A stretch of DNA of 64,000 nucleotides from contig NC_031769.1 of NCBI RefSeq assembly GCF_001522545.3, positions 23,855,617 to 23,919,616 on the forward strand, in the 5' to 3' direction. Below the pieces are notes generated by a model. It saw only the letters and a program-made list of their open reading frames with translations, did not search any database and was not told where the DNA came from. This document shows, piece after piece, positions 27,101-39,600 of the stretch. This stretch comes from Parus major. Taxonomy: Eukaryota; Chordata; Aves; Passeriformes; Paridae. The number at the start of each line of letters is the position of its first letter. The stretch's first letter is position 1. The position numbers and the translations under genes are program-made.

Positions 27101-29515
27101 AAGGAAGGGTGGGTATCTGCATTCTGAATTGTGGCTCTCATTAACTGCTGCCCAGACTGAACAACCTTCAAAGAAGAAACCATGTGCACAGAAACCCTCT
27201 CCTCTGAGAGATGTGTTTCCTTCTGAGATAAAAAGTTAAAAAAAACACAAGAGGAAGTGTTTGAGTCTCCCACTTTGCAAACATTTGCTTTGAGCACCAG
27301 CATATTGGATGAAGGATACAAACTCCTTGTGTGCACCACAGTCTGGCAGTACATTAGGTGTTCACAGCATTTATTTCTTAGTTTACTTGACAAACGTAAG
27401 ACACAATTTTTTTATTTCCATTCACACTAATTAATATGAACAATATTCTGTACAGGCTTCCCAAGCAGCCTTCTTTACCTGGATTTTCCTTATACCTTAA
27501 TTCATAGTATGTGACTTAATTACAATTCATTAACCTAATTTTTGCAGTATGTTTTATATATTATTAAATGTTATAATTAAAGTTCCCACAACATATACAT
27601 GGAATTTTCATGCCTTTGTTCCTATTGTAAACCAGACACTATACAAACAAAATTATTTTACTGTCCTCCTGGCAAAATAAAACCATTTTTCTTTGAAAGA
27701 AAAAAGATATATCTATTTTTCAGCTCAACAATAACGATGAATTCAAATACTAAAATTTCTCTGTCTTTTCATCCATCTTTTTTTTCCACCTGCTCTGCTA
27801 ATGGCCCTCCTTGTGCCAGGGTCATTAGTGTGGCTGGAGCTGCAGAAATAGGACTCACTCTGATTTCCCAAAGAAACAAGGCCAAGACTGGAGACCAGAG
27901 GACTCAGAGCCCTTGGACAGTGGGGGAATGGTGCCTCTTGCTCTGCTTTCATTTAAGTTTGTCCAAGGAGCTCAGAACCTGGCTATCACTGATACCATAG
28001 TTCATCCCTAAAATGTTTTCCTACAGCTTCCAGCTTGGTCTTTCTCTAGTTCAGAATAGTAACAACAACAATAAATGAAGCTTAAATATTTTCTTTCTCT
28101 CTATCTAAGGCAGAAAAGATAACAGCATCACGAGAAATTGAAAAAAAAATAAATAAAATAAGGATTTTTTTTAAAAAAAAAAAAACAAAAAAAACCACTT
28201 TGAGAAAGCAAGCTAAACTAATCAGGCTTAAACATGGTCATTCTTTGCATAGGTTTTTGTTTATATATTGAAGCATATCTCCCAGGCTGTGGCATCCAGT
28301 TGGCCACAGTTTCTAGGTTAATGAGAAAGGCCTTGCACGAATTCCAGCTCTAGCATGACTGTTGCTTTTATGGCTATGAAATGGAGGAGGGGGTCCCAAA
28401 TTTATATTGACTTTTCTCAGCTGGAGGCTTTCAATGCCATAATCCAAAAGTGAAGCCACTTATGACTGAGGAGACAAGTGTACTGCTAAGCATCATGAAC
28501 TTTTATTTCTGTATGGACAGGGATTTGCCTGGAGTGAACCCTCACCACTGCAGATGATTCCCCATTTCAGAGTCTTTGGCTTTGCTCTGACAGTGGAGTT
28601 CCTGCAGGCTGTGAAGGGTTCAGCTGATACCAAGGTACATTGATTGCCACCCTCTCTGAACTGCACACCTGAGAGCTCATCACTTCAATTCTAGTAGCAC
28701 ACTAGAATTGTGTGGCACACTTTGCAGGCACACTTCCTCTTGTCACACAGACACACTGATGTCTTCACTGGCCAGCTGCAGGCTGGAATGGAAAATGAAC
28801 TCACTCAAACAGCATTCTCTTTAACTTATTTTTCATATCAGATTTAGAACAACTGATGACCAGGCAGAATTCCTGCTATGAAAAAAAAAAAAATAGTAAC
28901 CATTTTTACAGTAAAAAAAAAAAAAATATTTCTTGCATTTCTGATTTTAAGCAATTATTTGAAAACAGTGTAGTGATTAGCAAGAAGATAAATAGGTGTC
29001 ATGACATTCTTCTAAAGTGCTTGGCTTCTTTAGGACTTTCTGTACTTCCCACTGCAGAAGGAAACTGAAGTTAACAGCAAAAAAAGACATGGATGTGTAA
29101 TGTGAAGACACAGGTGCCATAAAAATATGAAATACAGTGCACAGAACTAATGAGTGTACAGTTGAACAACACTGAATTTCAGCAGAAGTCAAAGGATGGT
29201 TTCTTTACAATGCAGGGTATCATGGGGGTCTTTAGTTTATGTGTGTTCATTTCTAGACATCATCTGAGACATGGTACCTCAGTAAAGGAATTCCTTTTTT
29301 CCCTAAATAGTTTTTACTATTTTTTCTACTTACAGATACCTCCTTGTGTCCTTAGCTAGCTAAAGTAAAATATTTTGAGACATCAAAATATGACAATTCT
29401 CCTGGAACTACTTGTAAACCTGCCACTCAGGTTTGTTTTATTTTTTATTCCACAATCAAATATAAATTAGAATTGTTTTAAAGCCTGTGTAATAACAGTT
29501 TCCACAAGGGTAGGA
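24151..29515. other. Intergenic, no gene recognised
   Basis: Contains the longest open stretch in the upstream 49 kb outside the CpG island: 173 codons on the minus strand at 26,601-27,122. It has no recognisable domain, no conserved motif and no splice context. A-rich low-complexity DNA occurs near 25,822-25,840, 28,141-28,195 and 28,878-28,925. I see no known transposon. Confidence 0.5.
28141..28195. repeat. A-rich low-complexity tract
   Basis: Poly-A runs interrupted by T, G and C, including a block of about 13 adenines. It is simple sequence and could be the tail of an unrecognisable retroposed insert. Confidence 0.75.
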
Positions 29516-29851
29516 GTGGATGACTACAACACAGCAGACAGAGTCAGGTGCTGGGAAGGAGGTCCTGGAAGACCTGGAAGAGCTGGAAATTCAGCTGGAA
29601 TCAGGTATAGGGTCCTTCTGGGAAGTCCTGCCACAAGCAATAGGAGACAGGTGAGAGACAAGGCTGCACTGTGCATCAAAACTTCTTGCAATGCACAAGT
29701 TACCGACTGCACAGGGCCCAAGTACACCCAGGAGGCAGGGCCAGAAGCAGGGCTGAGGAGACAAGTACAGCATAACTCAGGTAAGGACTCATGGCCCAAG
29801 TGCTGGAAGGGAGCTCCTGGAACCAGGGGTGAGGCTGGAGCCCCAGGGTGA
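29516..29851 (+). other. Short ORF with Gly-X-Y-like patches, probably not a gene
   Basis: An ATG-initiated open frame of 111 codons. Near its start it reads GGPGRPGRAGNSAG and at its very end KGAPGTRGEAGAPG followed by TGA. Both look like short collagen triplet runs, with 3-4 regular triplets each. Between them the translation is irregular, with cysteines and no glycine period. GGA/CCT/GCT-rich DNA readily produces such patches. It could be a decayed collagen exon-like insert or chance; I favour chance. It lies about 21.5 kb upstream of the COL1A2 start. Confidence 0.2.
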
Positions 29852-29929
29852 GACTGGTCACCATTCAGGCCTATTAGTGGCCTTAGAGTCCTGACAAATG
29901 CCTTCTTCAGGCTTCTCCTCACTTCATCT

Positions 29930-31590
29930 GCAACGGCCCAACTTCTGTTATTATTTTCACCAATTTGAAGAGTTAGGCACTCCTACTATGGAAGATCATT
30001 AGGACATTTCTTTGGGAACGTACCCATCCGTCTCGTTAGCCCTTCCAACAAGAGACAGAATACAGAACTATCTCAGCCGTCCCACAACATACACTGCATG
30101 TGTCACCTCTGCAGAACAGTACATTCTTCAGGAAATTTTTCAGAAATTTGGAGGCATTTTCTTTTTCTTGCCTGTAAACACAGCGAGATGACTGCTCTTT
30201 TCTGATGCAAAACCGGTCTGCAAACCACCAGTGACAGCATTACACTTCCACAAGCACGGGGAACCAAAATAAATTATTCACATTCCTACGATCCACAGAG
30301 AGATGGGACATACGTGGCAAGTTGGGCACTGTGCTGGTGCTCTGCCCAGAAAGCAAATTCCAACATAAAAGATGTGTCAGTAACTTCAGAGGCTGAATGT
30401 CTTGATTGCAAGCTCAGTCCATCTGACACTGGCCCTGCAGAACTGTTCTGTAATGGTGAAGAGAAATGGAATAATGAACAAGTGGGCAGGTATGCTGCTT
30501 AAGATTTTAGTATTAAAGCTGTAGAAGCCACTGTGCACTGTGAGGACTCAGCAGGAAATGCAGCCATGGAAATTCTCTCAGTGAGGAAACTGGACTCTCT
30601 CTTCACCTTCATTTCAGACTGAACAAATATTACAGGAAAAAAAAAATTGCCAGGACTTCTGAATCTTCCTAAGCATTCTTCTTACTCCTGAAGTTCAAGA
30701 AGTAAATGCCACTACACCCATTCTTATTAGAGAAAGGTTATTTCTTTGGAAAAGATCACAGGAAATCTGATATAATCATTGCAGAGTTAAGATAACGTAC
30801 AGTGATCTAGTCTTGATTCGTAAGTGAACAACAGGAGAGAATCTTCCATTAAAAATTACTCTGAAGAGTCATTATTTTAGCTTTGGGATAGCCTGGTTTT
30901 GCAAAGCACTGAATCACCAGAAATCTGTTTATTCCTACTGTGGTTTTTGTTTGATGTTAAGACAAAGTTCCTGGGGTAGGAGGCTGGTAAAGAAAATACA
31001 TTCCCTTGCTACAAACTGTTAGCAGATAGAGCTTTGCTTTGCTCACTTTAAGTATTTTGCTTAGTTTGGCCCATAATTCTGTTTTTTCTGGAAACCTCTC
31101 ATTTTTCTTTCGGTCTGCCTTCCAAACCCAGTGAGCTGAAAAAGAATTCTTACTCTGGTGCTTCTCTGCTTCACGGAATGCTCACTTTATACATTCCTAT
31201 ATACCTGTCCCCTGCATTTTCAGGACCATATTTATACAAGTTAAAATATTTATCCCACCGCGTTTTCGTTTTGCTGAAAAGGACAGGACAGAAGTTTCAG
31301 CGGGTATACGGGGGATGATCCAGCTGGCTTCTCCAGTGGAAATGCTTACCACAGAAACATTTGCAATCACTTAGCTTTGCTCTCCCATGATCCTTAGCAG
31401 AAAAGGCTGAAAACAATTCAAAATAAATGTAGTGCGATCTAAACAGGGAAGGCAGAAATGAAAGATAATTTGCAGCAAACGAAGGAGAAACCTTTCTCAC
31501 CATTCAGGGTCCATTAGCGACAAGATTTTACAGTTATTTCAGCAATCCTGTTACAAATGCCTGGAAAATTAACACGTGTGGAGCCTTTAT
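29930..31590. promoter_or_regulatory. CpG-retaining block near -20 kb, candidate COL1A2 far-upstream enhancer
   Basis: About 23 CpGs in 1.66 kb, against a near absence in the next several kb on either side of the wider block. Dense parts are 30,018-30,078 (four) and 31,259-31,310 (five). An ACACGTGT palindrome (E-box core) occurs at about 31,571. No coding frame or transposon is visible. The block lies 19.7-21.3 kb upstream of the predicted start site. Mammalian COL1A2 is known to have a fibroblast enhancer with DNase-hypersensitive sites at roughly -17 kb (mouse) to -20 kb (human). Positional equivalence plus CpG retention is the whole case; sequence homology has not been tested. Confidence 0.35.
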
Positions 31591-33019
31591 ATATTCTGCA
31601 GCTCAGCTACAGTCACCCACATCTGTTTCTGATTTAAATTATACTTCACCCTGGCATGGATTCAAAGAGCAGCAGTGGAAGTGAATCTGGGTCTGGGACT
31701 TGACTGGAGTAAATGGATGCAGCTCCACAGAGAGAAGTGTAGCTAAATCCACTAATAACATACTGCTATGTTTCTAGAGACCCATATTTCTAGAATTTTC
31801 TTCCCTTTCCCTTCCTCTGTGTCCAATAAACTCTTCTGCGCAGGAAAAATAGGGTCCCCACCTTAGCTATAGAATTCAGTTCTATAATTATATGTGAACT
31901 TCTTTTTAATGCCAAAAAAAAGAGAGCTTAAACAGCATTAAATTTAGAAAACAGTTCATGTTCCTATCAGATTGGTACATTTTGCATTTAAGAGTATAAT
32001 TTATATATATTTATAAACACAGTAGCTGGGAATGCCCTGTGATGTGTATGTGTGTGTTTGCACATCCATACATGTGTTCATTGTATGTTTGTACGTGTGA
32101 AAAACCTTTCATATAAAAATAACTCAGTAAACAGAAAACACATAGGCACCTACAGGTGAAAGTAGCAACATGCTGTATCAATTGCTCTTAGTATCATCTG
32201 TATATCAAACAAGGCACTTTGGGGAAAAAAAAATCACAAAAAATTTCTCCTCTATATTTTTTTAAATTTAAGTGAATAAACTTCAGATCTATGTTGGTTC
32301 CATAACTATAGATTTTTAATTTGTCAGTCTGTAAAGACTTCCTGTGGTTTATTTTTATGTTTTCTCAGAATCTTAAAGGTGTGTGGAAGCAGCTAATTAC
32401 AAACTGAACACATAACCATGAGACATTAATGAAATAACTTTTAGATATTTATTAGAATCAGAGAAATAATTTACTAGACTTTCAGGTTTTTTTAGTTCAA
32501 TCGTGCCAGTCAAAAGAATTTGCAGAGAAAGAAGTATTTTTGTCCTCCCTTTTAAAAAAGCTTTGGAAGGTGTCATTCATCTATAAATATTTTACCATTA
32601 TATGGAACACCAGCTTTTGCACATTTATGACACATCTAGTTCTATATGTGTTGATTAAAAACCTTTTAGCAAACTATGGAATATAGAGAAACAATAAATT
32701 TCTGACAGATTTTTTGTGTTTAATTTGTCTTTCATAGATTAAAATATGGCTTTGCTTCAGGGCATGTCTGATACATGATAAAATATAGGCTGGCCCTTCT
32801 GGGGCATCAGAATAGTCAGAAATAGCTGGGATTAATCTGCACATCTAGCAGCAACTCCCATGTCAGAAAAGAAAAGCACAAGTCAACTACCCAGTCCCAA
32901 CGAGACAGTCATAGGAGGTTAAATCCAGGATGTGATTTCAGTGCATTAATCCTACTACCACATGGGAAGGAAAAAAAAAAAAAAATCAGGCAAACTTTTT
33001 TCCAGCTTTTTCCTTATTA
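31591..33019. other. Intergenic, no gene recognised
   Basis: AT-rich spacer with a TG-rich low-complexity patch at about 32,039-32,100 and a 14-A run near 32,972. No gene or repeat family is recognised. Confidence 0.5.
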
Positions 33020-33610
33020 GCCCGAGTAGGAAACCCCCACTCATCATGTTGTGAGTTGTGAATCTTCCTCAGAACCCAACTCTCCCCAGGCTCTGGGGGA
33101 ACTTGGATTCCCAGGTCAAGCAAGCAGAGCTTGCCATGTGCTTTCTAGGCACTGCAGGCACAGCATCAGAGCACTTGCAGCCCGTTCTGGGGAGAGGCAG
33201 AGACTGCTTTGTGCTTCATTTAATGCAACAGTCCTGCCTGCTCAGTGGGAGCTGCGTGGCTACTGCAAATATTTCATGTTCAAACTATGGAGGGGGAGGG
33301 CAGAGTGTGGCTTTTCTCCTGTTTTTGAGACCGGATAATTTTAAGCATAGATTCTGAGAGCTGAACTGCTTGTGGAGCCCGAGAGGAGGAAACGTAATGG
33401 TGAAGGAATCCTATTGCAGCAGGAGCAGCAGTGCCACATGGCTAACTAGCTGGAGCAAATCCTGCCACTGCTCTCCAGGCCCCTCCTTGAGACACAAGCA
33501 AACGTGGCTCAGCAGTAAGCTCTCCAAAGCAGGCCTCCAGTTCTCAGATGGAGGGATTTCAAGGAAACTGCCTAGGAGTGGTAGGAGTTCTTACGGAAGT
33601 ACTATCGCTC
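33020..33610. promoter_or_regulatory. Weaker CpG-enriched stretch at about -18 kb
   Basis: About nine CpGs in 590 bp and a higher GC content than the flanks. Open frames of up to 141 codons here (33,370-33,795) reflect composition and match nothing I know. It may be a second piece of the distal regulatory interval that starts at 29,930. Confidence is low. Confidence 0.25.
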
Positions 33611-36600
33611 TCTTCCTCCCTCTTCTCCTTCTTCATTCTTGCAAGTCTCTCTCTGAGGGACTGGCTGCCAAGGCACTCCAAGGCTATGATAAGAACCAGA
33701 ACAATCTTTTCTCAGCTTATTTCTTTTTAGCTTCTGTACCACTGGGTTCATGGCCCAGACAAGTGTTTCTGACCATGCCTTTCTTTAGAAAATAAAGCAC
33801 TCCTCACTTTTCAGCCTGTTTGGTGATAGTTACCATGTATTTACTCCAGACTAATAAGAGGGCAATAGGAAACAGCATTACCTGATGTACAATGCAGTTA
33901 AAAGGGGAGGCCTGATCAAGCATTTTTCCAAAGTAATTTCCAACAATTCACATCTTCATTCAAGGAGTGTGGTGCACACAAAGAAATTACTCTGAATCAA
34001 ATGCTACTGAAGGCTAAAATGGGAGTTTCACTAGACATCATGTTTAAATAATAGAGAACTGCTAGATGCCACAGCCAGAGACTATGGTTGAACCAGTCCT
34101 TTCCTGCTGCCTTTCATATATATGTCAGACTAAGAGATATATTTAGTACTTTAATGTGTGTGTTTAAAAAACTATGAGTCATGTGGATTTTGCTGAATGA
34201 TAAATGGTTATTATGCTGACCAAAGGGTGTGCCCTTCTCTGAGCTTTCAACTTTAGGGTCCAGGTTCATATTCTGCAAGTTAACACAAGATTCACTGCTT
34301 GTGAACTGCTGCACAGCACCGACAAGAATTAGAGAAGCAGAAGAAACAAAAGGCTTTATTGTCAAAACAAAGTTTTAACAAAGCAGGTAATATCTCTGTG
34401 TTATTATCAGTCCCATTTCTTTTCAGGTAAGCCCAGCACACTGCTGAGTGTTTCTGCTCAGACTTCTGAGACTAACAACCTTTTTCTTCTGAAAGGCTGC
34501 ATGGAAGAAAAAAGTGGTTTAAATACAATTATTTACAGTCCGTGATGATTATCTCATAATTTTTCATACCACAAGTTTTTAGTAGCTCGTCTCTCCCTCC
34601 TCTTTTTTTTTTTTTATTTTCACCCTCCCTCCTCACTATTTCATAATAGGGGGGATACTCAGCATGAACTTTGCCTGGATACTGAAATCAAGGAGTTGCG
34701 AGCAGTTCTAGCAAGAGAAAGGAGGAGGGGAAAATGGCTGCAGCTATAAAGAGCATTTGGAGGGCTGGAAAGATCCTGTACTTCCCAGCAGCTGCACTGC
34801 ATCAAGACAAACCACAAAATAGTTTTGCAGCAGCTCCCTAGAGCACAGAGGGAACAAAAGTCAGACAAGACTCGTTTGGTTGTTGGGGTTTTTTTAATGG
34901 TAGAAGACAGGAGGGAGAAGGGGACAGAAAAAAAACCTACCTTGTGCCAATATGACACTGTGTGTATACATCTGTAAATATACAGGTAGCTGGCAATAGT
35001 GCCCATTGTCATATGTTACCCACTTGCTGTGATTTACATGCTGGGTTTTTAGGATAAAATTCATGGAGTAGTCAATTGCAATATTAATCTATTAATAGAA
35101 ACAGCAGCAGATGTAAAGGAATAACTAAGGATGTAGATAATTTTGATTCTCTGACTAGTGACACTTTGAAGAAATTACATTTAGATTACTAGTTACTCCA
35201 GATTAAAACTAGTATAAATGTCAGATTGTGTCTTTATTCTCTTCCTCTGACTCTCCACAAAAGTATGGACCCTGTTGTAGTAAGAAAAAGATGGACTGTC
35301 TGCGACATTGCCTGAAGTTATTCAGATACTTCTAATGAGAGGGTTAAGAAAACTAACTCCTCCCAGGACATGAAAAACTTCAGCTGAAATCATAAGAATG
35401 TCTGAGCTGAAGCTCTGTCTCCCTCCCTGCCCCCATTCTTCAGGCTGCACTATTCTCAAATAAACTATTTGGGTTGGAAAACATTCCTTGCGTGTATTCT
35501 GACTCATGATTTCTCTGCTGCTTTAGAACCTTTAAGTGCCAGGCAACTAGACACAAGTTTCCCTCTGCCTAGTCTGCTGGGGAAAAAAGGCAATTCCTCA
35601 GTTCCTTGAGCACAGGGAGCCCAGTCCAAAGTAAGTCACCAGTTTGGGTGCTGGCTGATGCATGACATGTGAGGAGGAAACATGGGCTCTTTCCTAGATT
35701 TCCTAACTGCACTCTCAGACGGACATGAGATGATTCATAGCTGGCTATGAAGAACTCTTGCTTTCCAGGTTTGTTTTTTTAAAATAGATTCTGGGACCAA
35801 TCCATCAAAAAGTAGCTTTCAACTAATTCTGCAAGAAAGACTGACCACTCCATACAGACAGCAACAGAGAACTTTTGGTGGAGCAGGGAGAGGTTTTTGA
35901 TACTGAAACCAAAGACAAAACATAATTTCATTTATGTGTTTATTTATCAAATCACAACATGTAGTACAGATTTAGGTCCTCTCTCTCATAAGGAGAACAA
36001 ATAACTTCCACAGGTACATAGTTTTAAATGGACACAGGTAGAGACCCATAGATACAGTCAAATGAGTTCAGATATGTTTACATATCAATTGTTTATGTCA
36101 TTGTCTATATGCATGCAGTCAGGTCATGTAAACTGCAAACTAATTTTGCATGCAATTTATTGTACCACTTAAGGGAGTAGAGATAAAGTAATCTTGTCTT
36201 CCCATGTTTGTTGCAGATTATTTGTAATGCTCAGAGATGCTGATCACATCTCAGCTGGTGACAGATCATTTGTCAGACCACCTGTAGACAGGATCTTTGT
36301 GCTTATACTGTATATAAAGACTTGTGAAGACAGATAGGGCTCTGTGTTTCTTTTGCCTGTGTTTCTTTTACTCTGACTACAGAGTACTTTATTCCAAGGG
36401 GTACTATATGCTTCATCTGCCATCAAAGGTCACACAGGTAAACAAATTTTAATATCTCATAACAGTGAAATATAAGTGCTTATAGAAAAGGAAGTAAAGA
36501 ATGTTCTGTAGGAGCTGGAGCAAACCACTTTACGTCCAGAACCTGCAGCAGTCAATTATCAGCTATGCAGACCCAGTTGTGTTAAGCAGCTCATAAAGAA

Positions 36601-39600
36601 CAGCCCAGAAATGAAGTGGGAAGTAAGACCCAAAGCACTGCAGTGTTTGTATCCACTCCCCATCTCTGCCTGCTAGTGCAGCTCCATTCATGACCTGCTG
36701 CAGTCTTTCCCACACAGCAAACTGCTCCTTCTTCTCTCACAGCTGCAACTCCCAGCCTGTCAGAAGAGAGGCAGATATTTGGTGCCAGATGAACAGCAGC
36801 CATTTCACAAAGCTCCTCACTTTCCCCTTGTCTCTTTTCCATGCTGAGTGACCCTAGCTGTTTTCCCACCACACAGAACCCAGTTAATTACACACTCAGT
36901 GCAGGAGGTGCATGAGAACCCAGGTCAGCTAATTATGGGACAAGTCCTGGAACATTTATTTATTTATTATAGGGAAAATCCAGCAGTTATGGATGCTTCT
37001 GAAGTCCTGCTTTCTTTGAAAGGTGGTAATACAAGCAGGACCAGACCCCAGGAAAGATTATATCACACATGCTTGCATACATATACACAGGCCTACTTGG
37101 AAGGCAGAGGGGTTGCCTTAAGTCATCTCCTAACCTTGGCCATATTCCCTCTAGATCCCTCTCTTCACCATTTTCCCCCACTTTGTTTTCTACCCCTGCA
37201 CTGAAATGCCAGATGTGTTTACATTATGCCTACCCAAGAGACTTCTGTAAATCTGATCAGGCTAATCATACAGCAAAATTTTTATTAGGGGTTCTCTGTA
37301 AATACACATATTGTTCAAATTAGGGCTTGAAGACAGGGGCTTCCTGTTTGCTCTGGTTCTTTTACAGCCTTCCTTGATGAGCAAAGCCTCTGCAAGCGAC
37401 AATATAATCCTTTTCTGGAAAACTCATTAAGAAGTATATGTAAGAAATACAAAAAATAGCTAGAGCACAACCACCTTGCTGTATGAAAGCTGATGTCTCA
37501 GGCCTTCAGAACTACAATCAGCAACAAATACCTTTAGAACTGACTAATAAAGAACAGATCATCAAGACAGTATCTTCTAAGTAGCATTTCAATGGCAAGA
37601 CAACCTCTGCAGTCACTTTTGTAGGGGGAAGATGGCTGAAAAACTGAATGATATCCACTATTGAATTCTGATAGCAAGAATGCCTTTTCCCAACCTTGTT
37701 GTCATACCAGCTCAGTCATAAATAAGGCCTGACATCCTACAACTGTGGTGAGCAGTCTAACAGGAGTGTACAGGTGATGACTGAAAGATAGCTCTCGAAA
37801 TATTAGTTACTTGAAGCGATGTTGTGCCCAGGTGCAGGCAGGGCTGAGTGAACAGACACAACACTAAAGGTTCTGACTGCCATTTGGGCTCAGCCACAAG
37901 GTCAGCTTCTGCCAAAACATTAACATTTCTGTGCTACATGAAATTAAGGCTGGGCTGACTAAAAGAAGAATACTTAGCACCTTTGCTGAACTGCATATCT
38001 GCAAAGCCTGCATGGAACAATTAGCATGCATCACACCTCTGCAAAGCATCTAAGTGAAGGCTCTTGTATGCATAATGCAGGGGCAGAAACAAGGACCCAG
38101 GAGGTAAACTCCCAGAGGTTAGCTGCCAAACCAGTGGCTTCAGGTGATGATCAATGCCTGTCTTATGGCAAATGCCATCATGGTGCCTTCAGATGTACCT
38201 TGTATGCAAACATTCCATTTGTTGGAAATCAAGAAATTGTCTGGGAGCTAAATGACCCCTCAAAATAAGGAGATTCTAAGGTCTGTTAAACTGGCAAATA
38301 GTGTCTCTAACTGACCTGAGTCTGTTGACTGTATTAATGGCCTGGAAACTGAATATTGGTGTTTGCAACATGTTCATCATGTAACTCATTAGTTAGATTT
38401 CTAAGTGAAAGTTGATTTGACCAGTAACCTGGAGCATAGTAGGAGGAACAGCAAAATAAGTTAAAAACCAAGAGAAGAAAACTATGAAACTTACACTGCA
38501 GCAAGTAAATGGAAAGGTATTCTTCACTTTTATCTGCCTAATTTTGGCAAGGATGTTGAGAATGAGAGCCAAAGTGTTGTCATTTTTAGCAGTGTGATCC
38601 TTGCACCAGTGAAATTTTCTTGTGTGTTGCAATAGATTCCACCAGTTGTGAATGCAATCATTCTTTGGTTCTGAGTCTGTAATAAGTGAGCCCCTGCTCC
38701 TGCTCTGACCTTAGCTTAGGAGCACTTGTTACTTTGGAGAAGTCAGAACTGAGAACCTGAAATTTGTGTTAAAATTGGTACAGTTTGATTTTTAATGAGT
38801 AGCCTTGAAACTGTGAAATGCAGCTCCATACAAATAAATTACCTGGAATTCATTAATAAGTTTCTTTTGAAGTCATTGATACAGAACTCCTCAGAGCCTG
38901 ACATGTTAGACATCAAAGTATATATTTTCTCCTATTTTTGAGATACTTAGGTTAGAAGAACTGAAAGCAAAGTTAAATTTTAAAGACTGAAATGTAACAG
39001 TGTAGGAGTGACTTTGCAACATGTTTTCTTCTTTACCAAATGAAACTCTAAAATATTAATACCTCCCAGGCATTCCCTCTATATTTTGAATTACAGTGGG
39101 AAAATCTAACTGTTGAAATTATCATGACAGCTCTTCCATGTTAGTTACTTAGCAATATTTCCTTGTAGAGCCCTGAAGCATTGCCCTCAAACCAGAGAAC
39201 TGTTGTTGGAATAAATCAATCCAATGCATCAAGGCTGCAGAGACAGAGGCATACAAGGAAAAATAATACTCAGAGTTCTGCAGCCCTGATTCAATTCCAC
39301 CAGCAAATACGTGATATGTGATGGTTTTGTTCCCTGAATGTTACATAAATTCTCTATAATTTAGCACCTCCCTTACAGTAGATGTGAAATATTCTCATTC
39401 CATGTATGATCAGCAAACACTAGTCAAAGCCTACTTCCTAGAATGAAATAATCATACTTCTTTTGGCTAAACAATTTGTGATTTGTGTTCTGTTGAACTC
39501 CTTCCTTCAGTGTTCCCTTAAATGAGGATGAAAGGAACCTCTACACCATTCTTTAGGTTACCCAACTATTTTAAGTCAAATTTTTGAATCCAGAGAATTT

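Noticed and set aside
26601..27122. 173-codon minus-strand open frame in intergenic DNA
   Set aside because: Length is within chance for 49 kb, the peptide has no recognisable motif, and there is no promoter or splice context.
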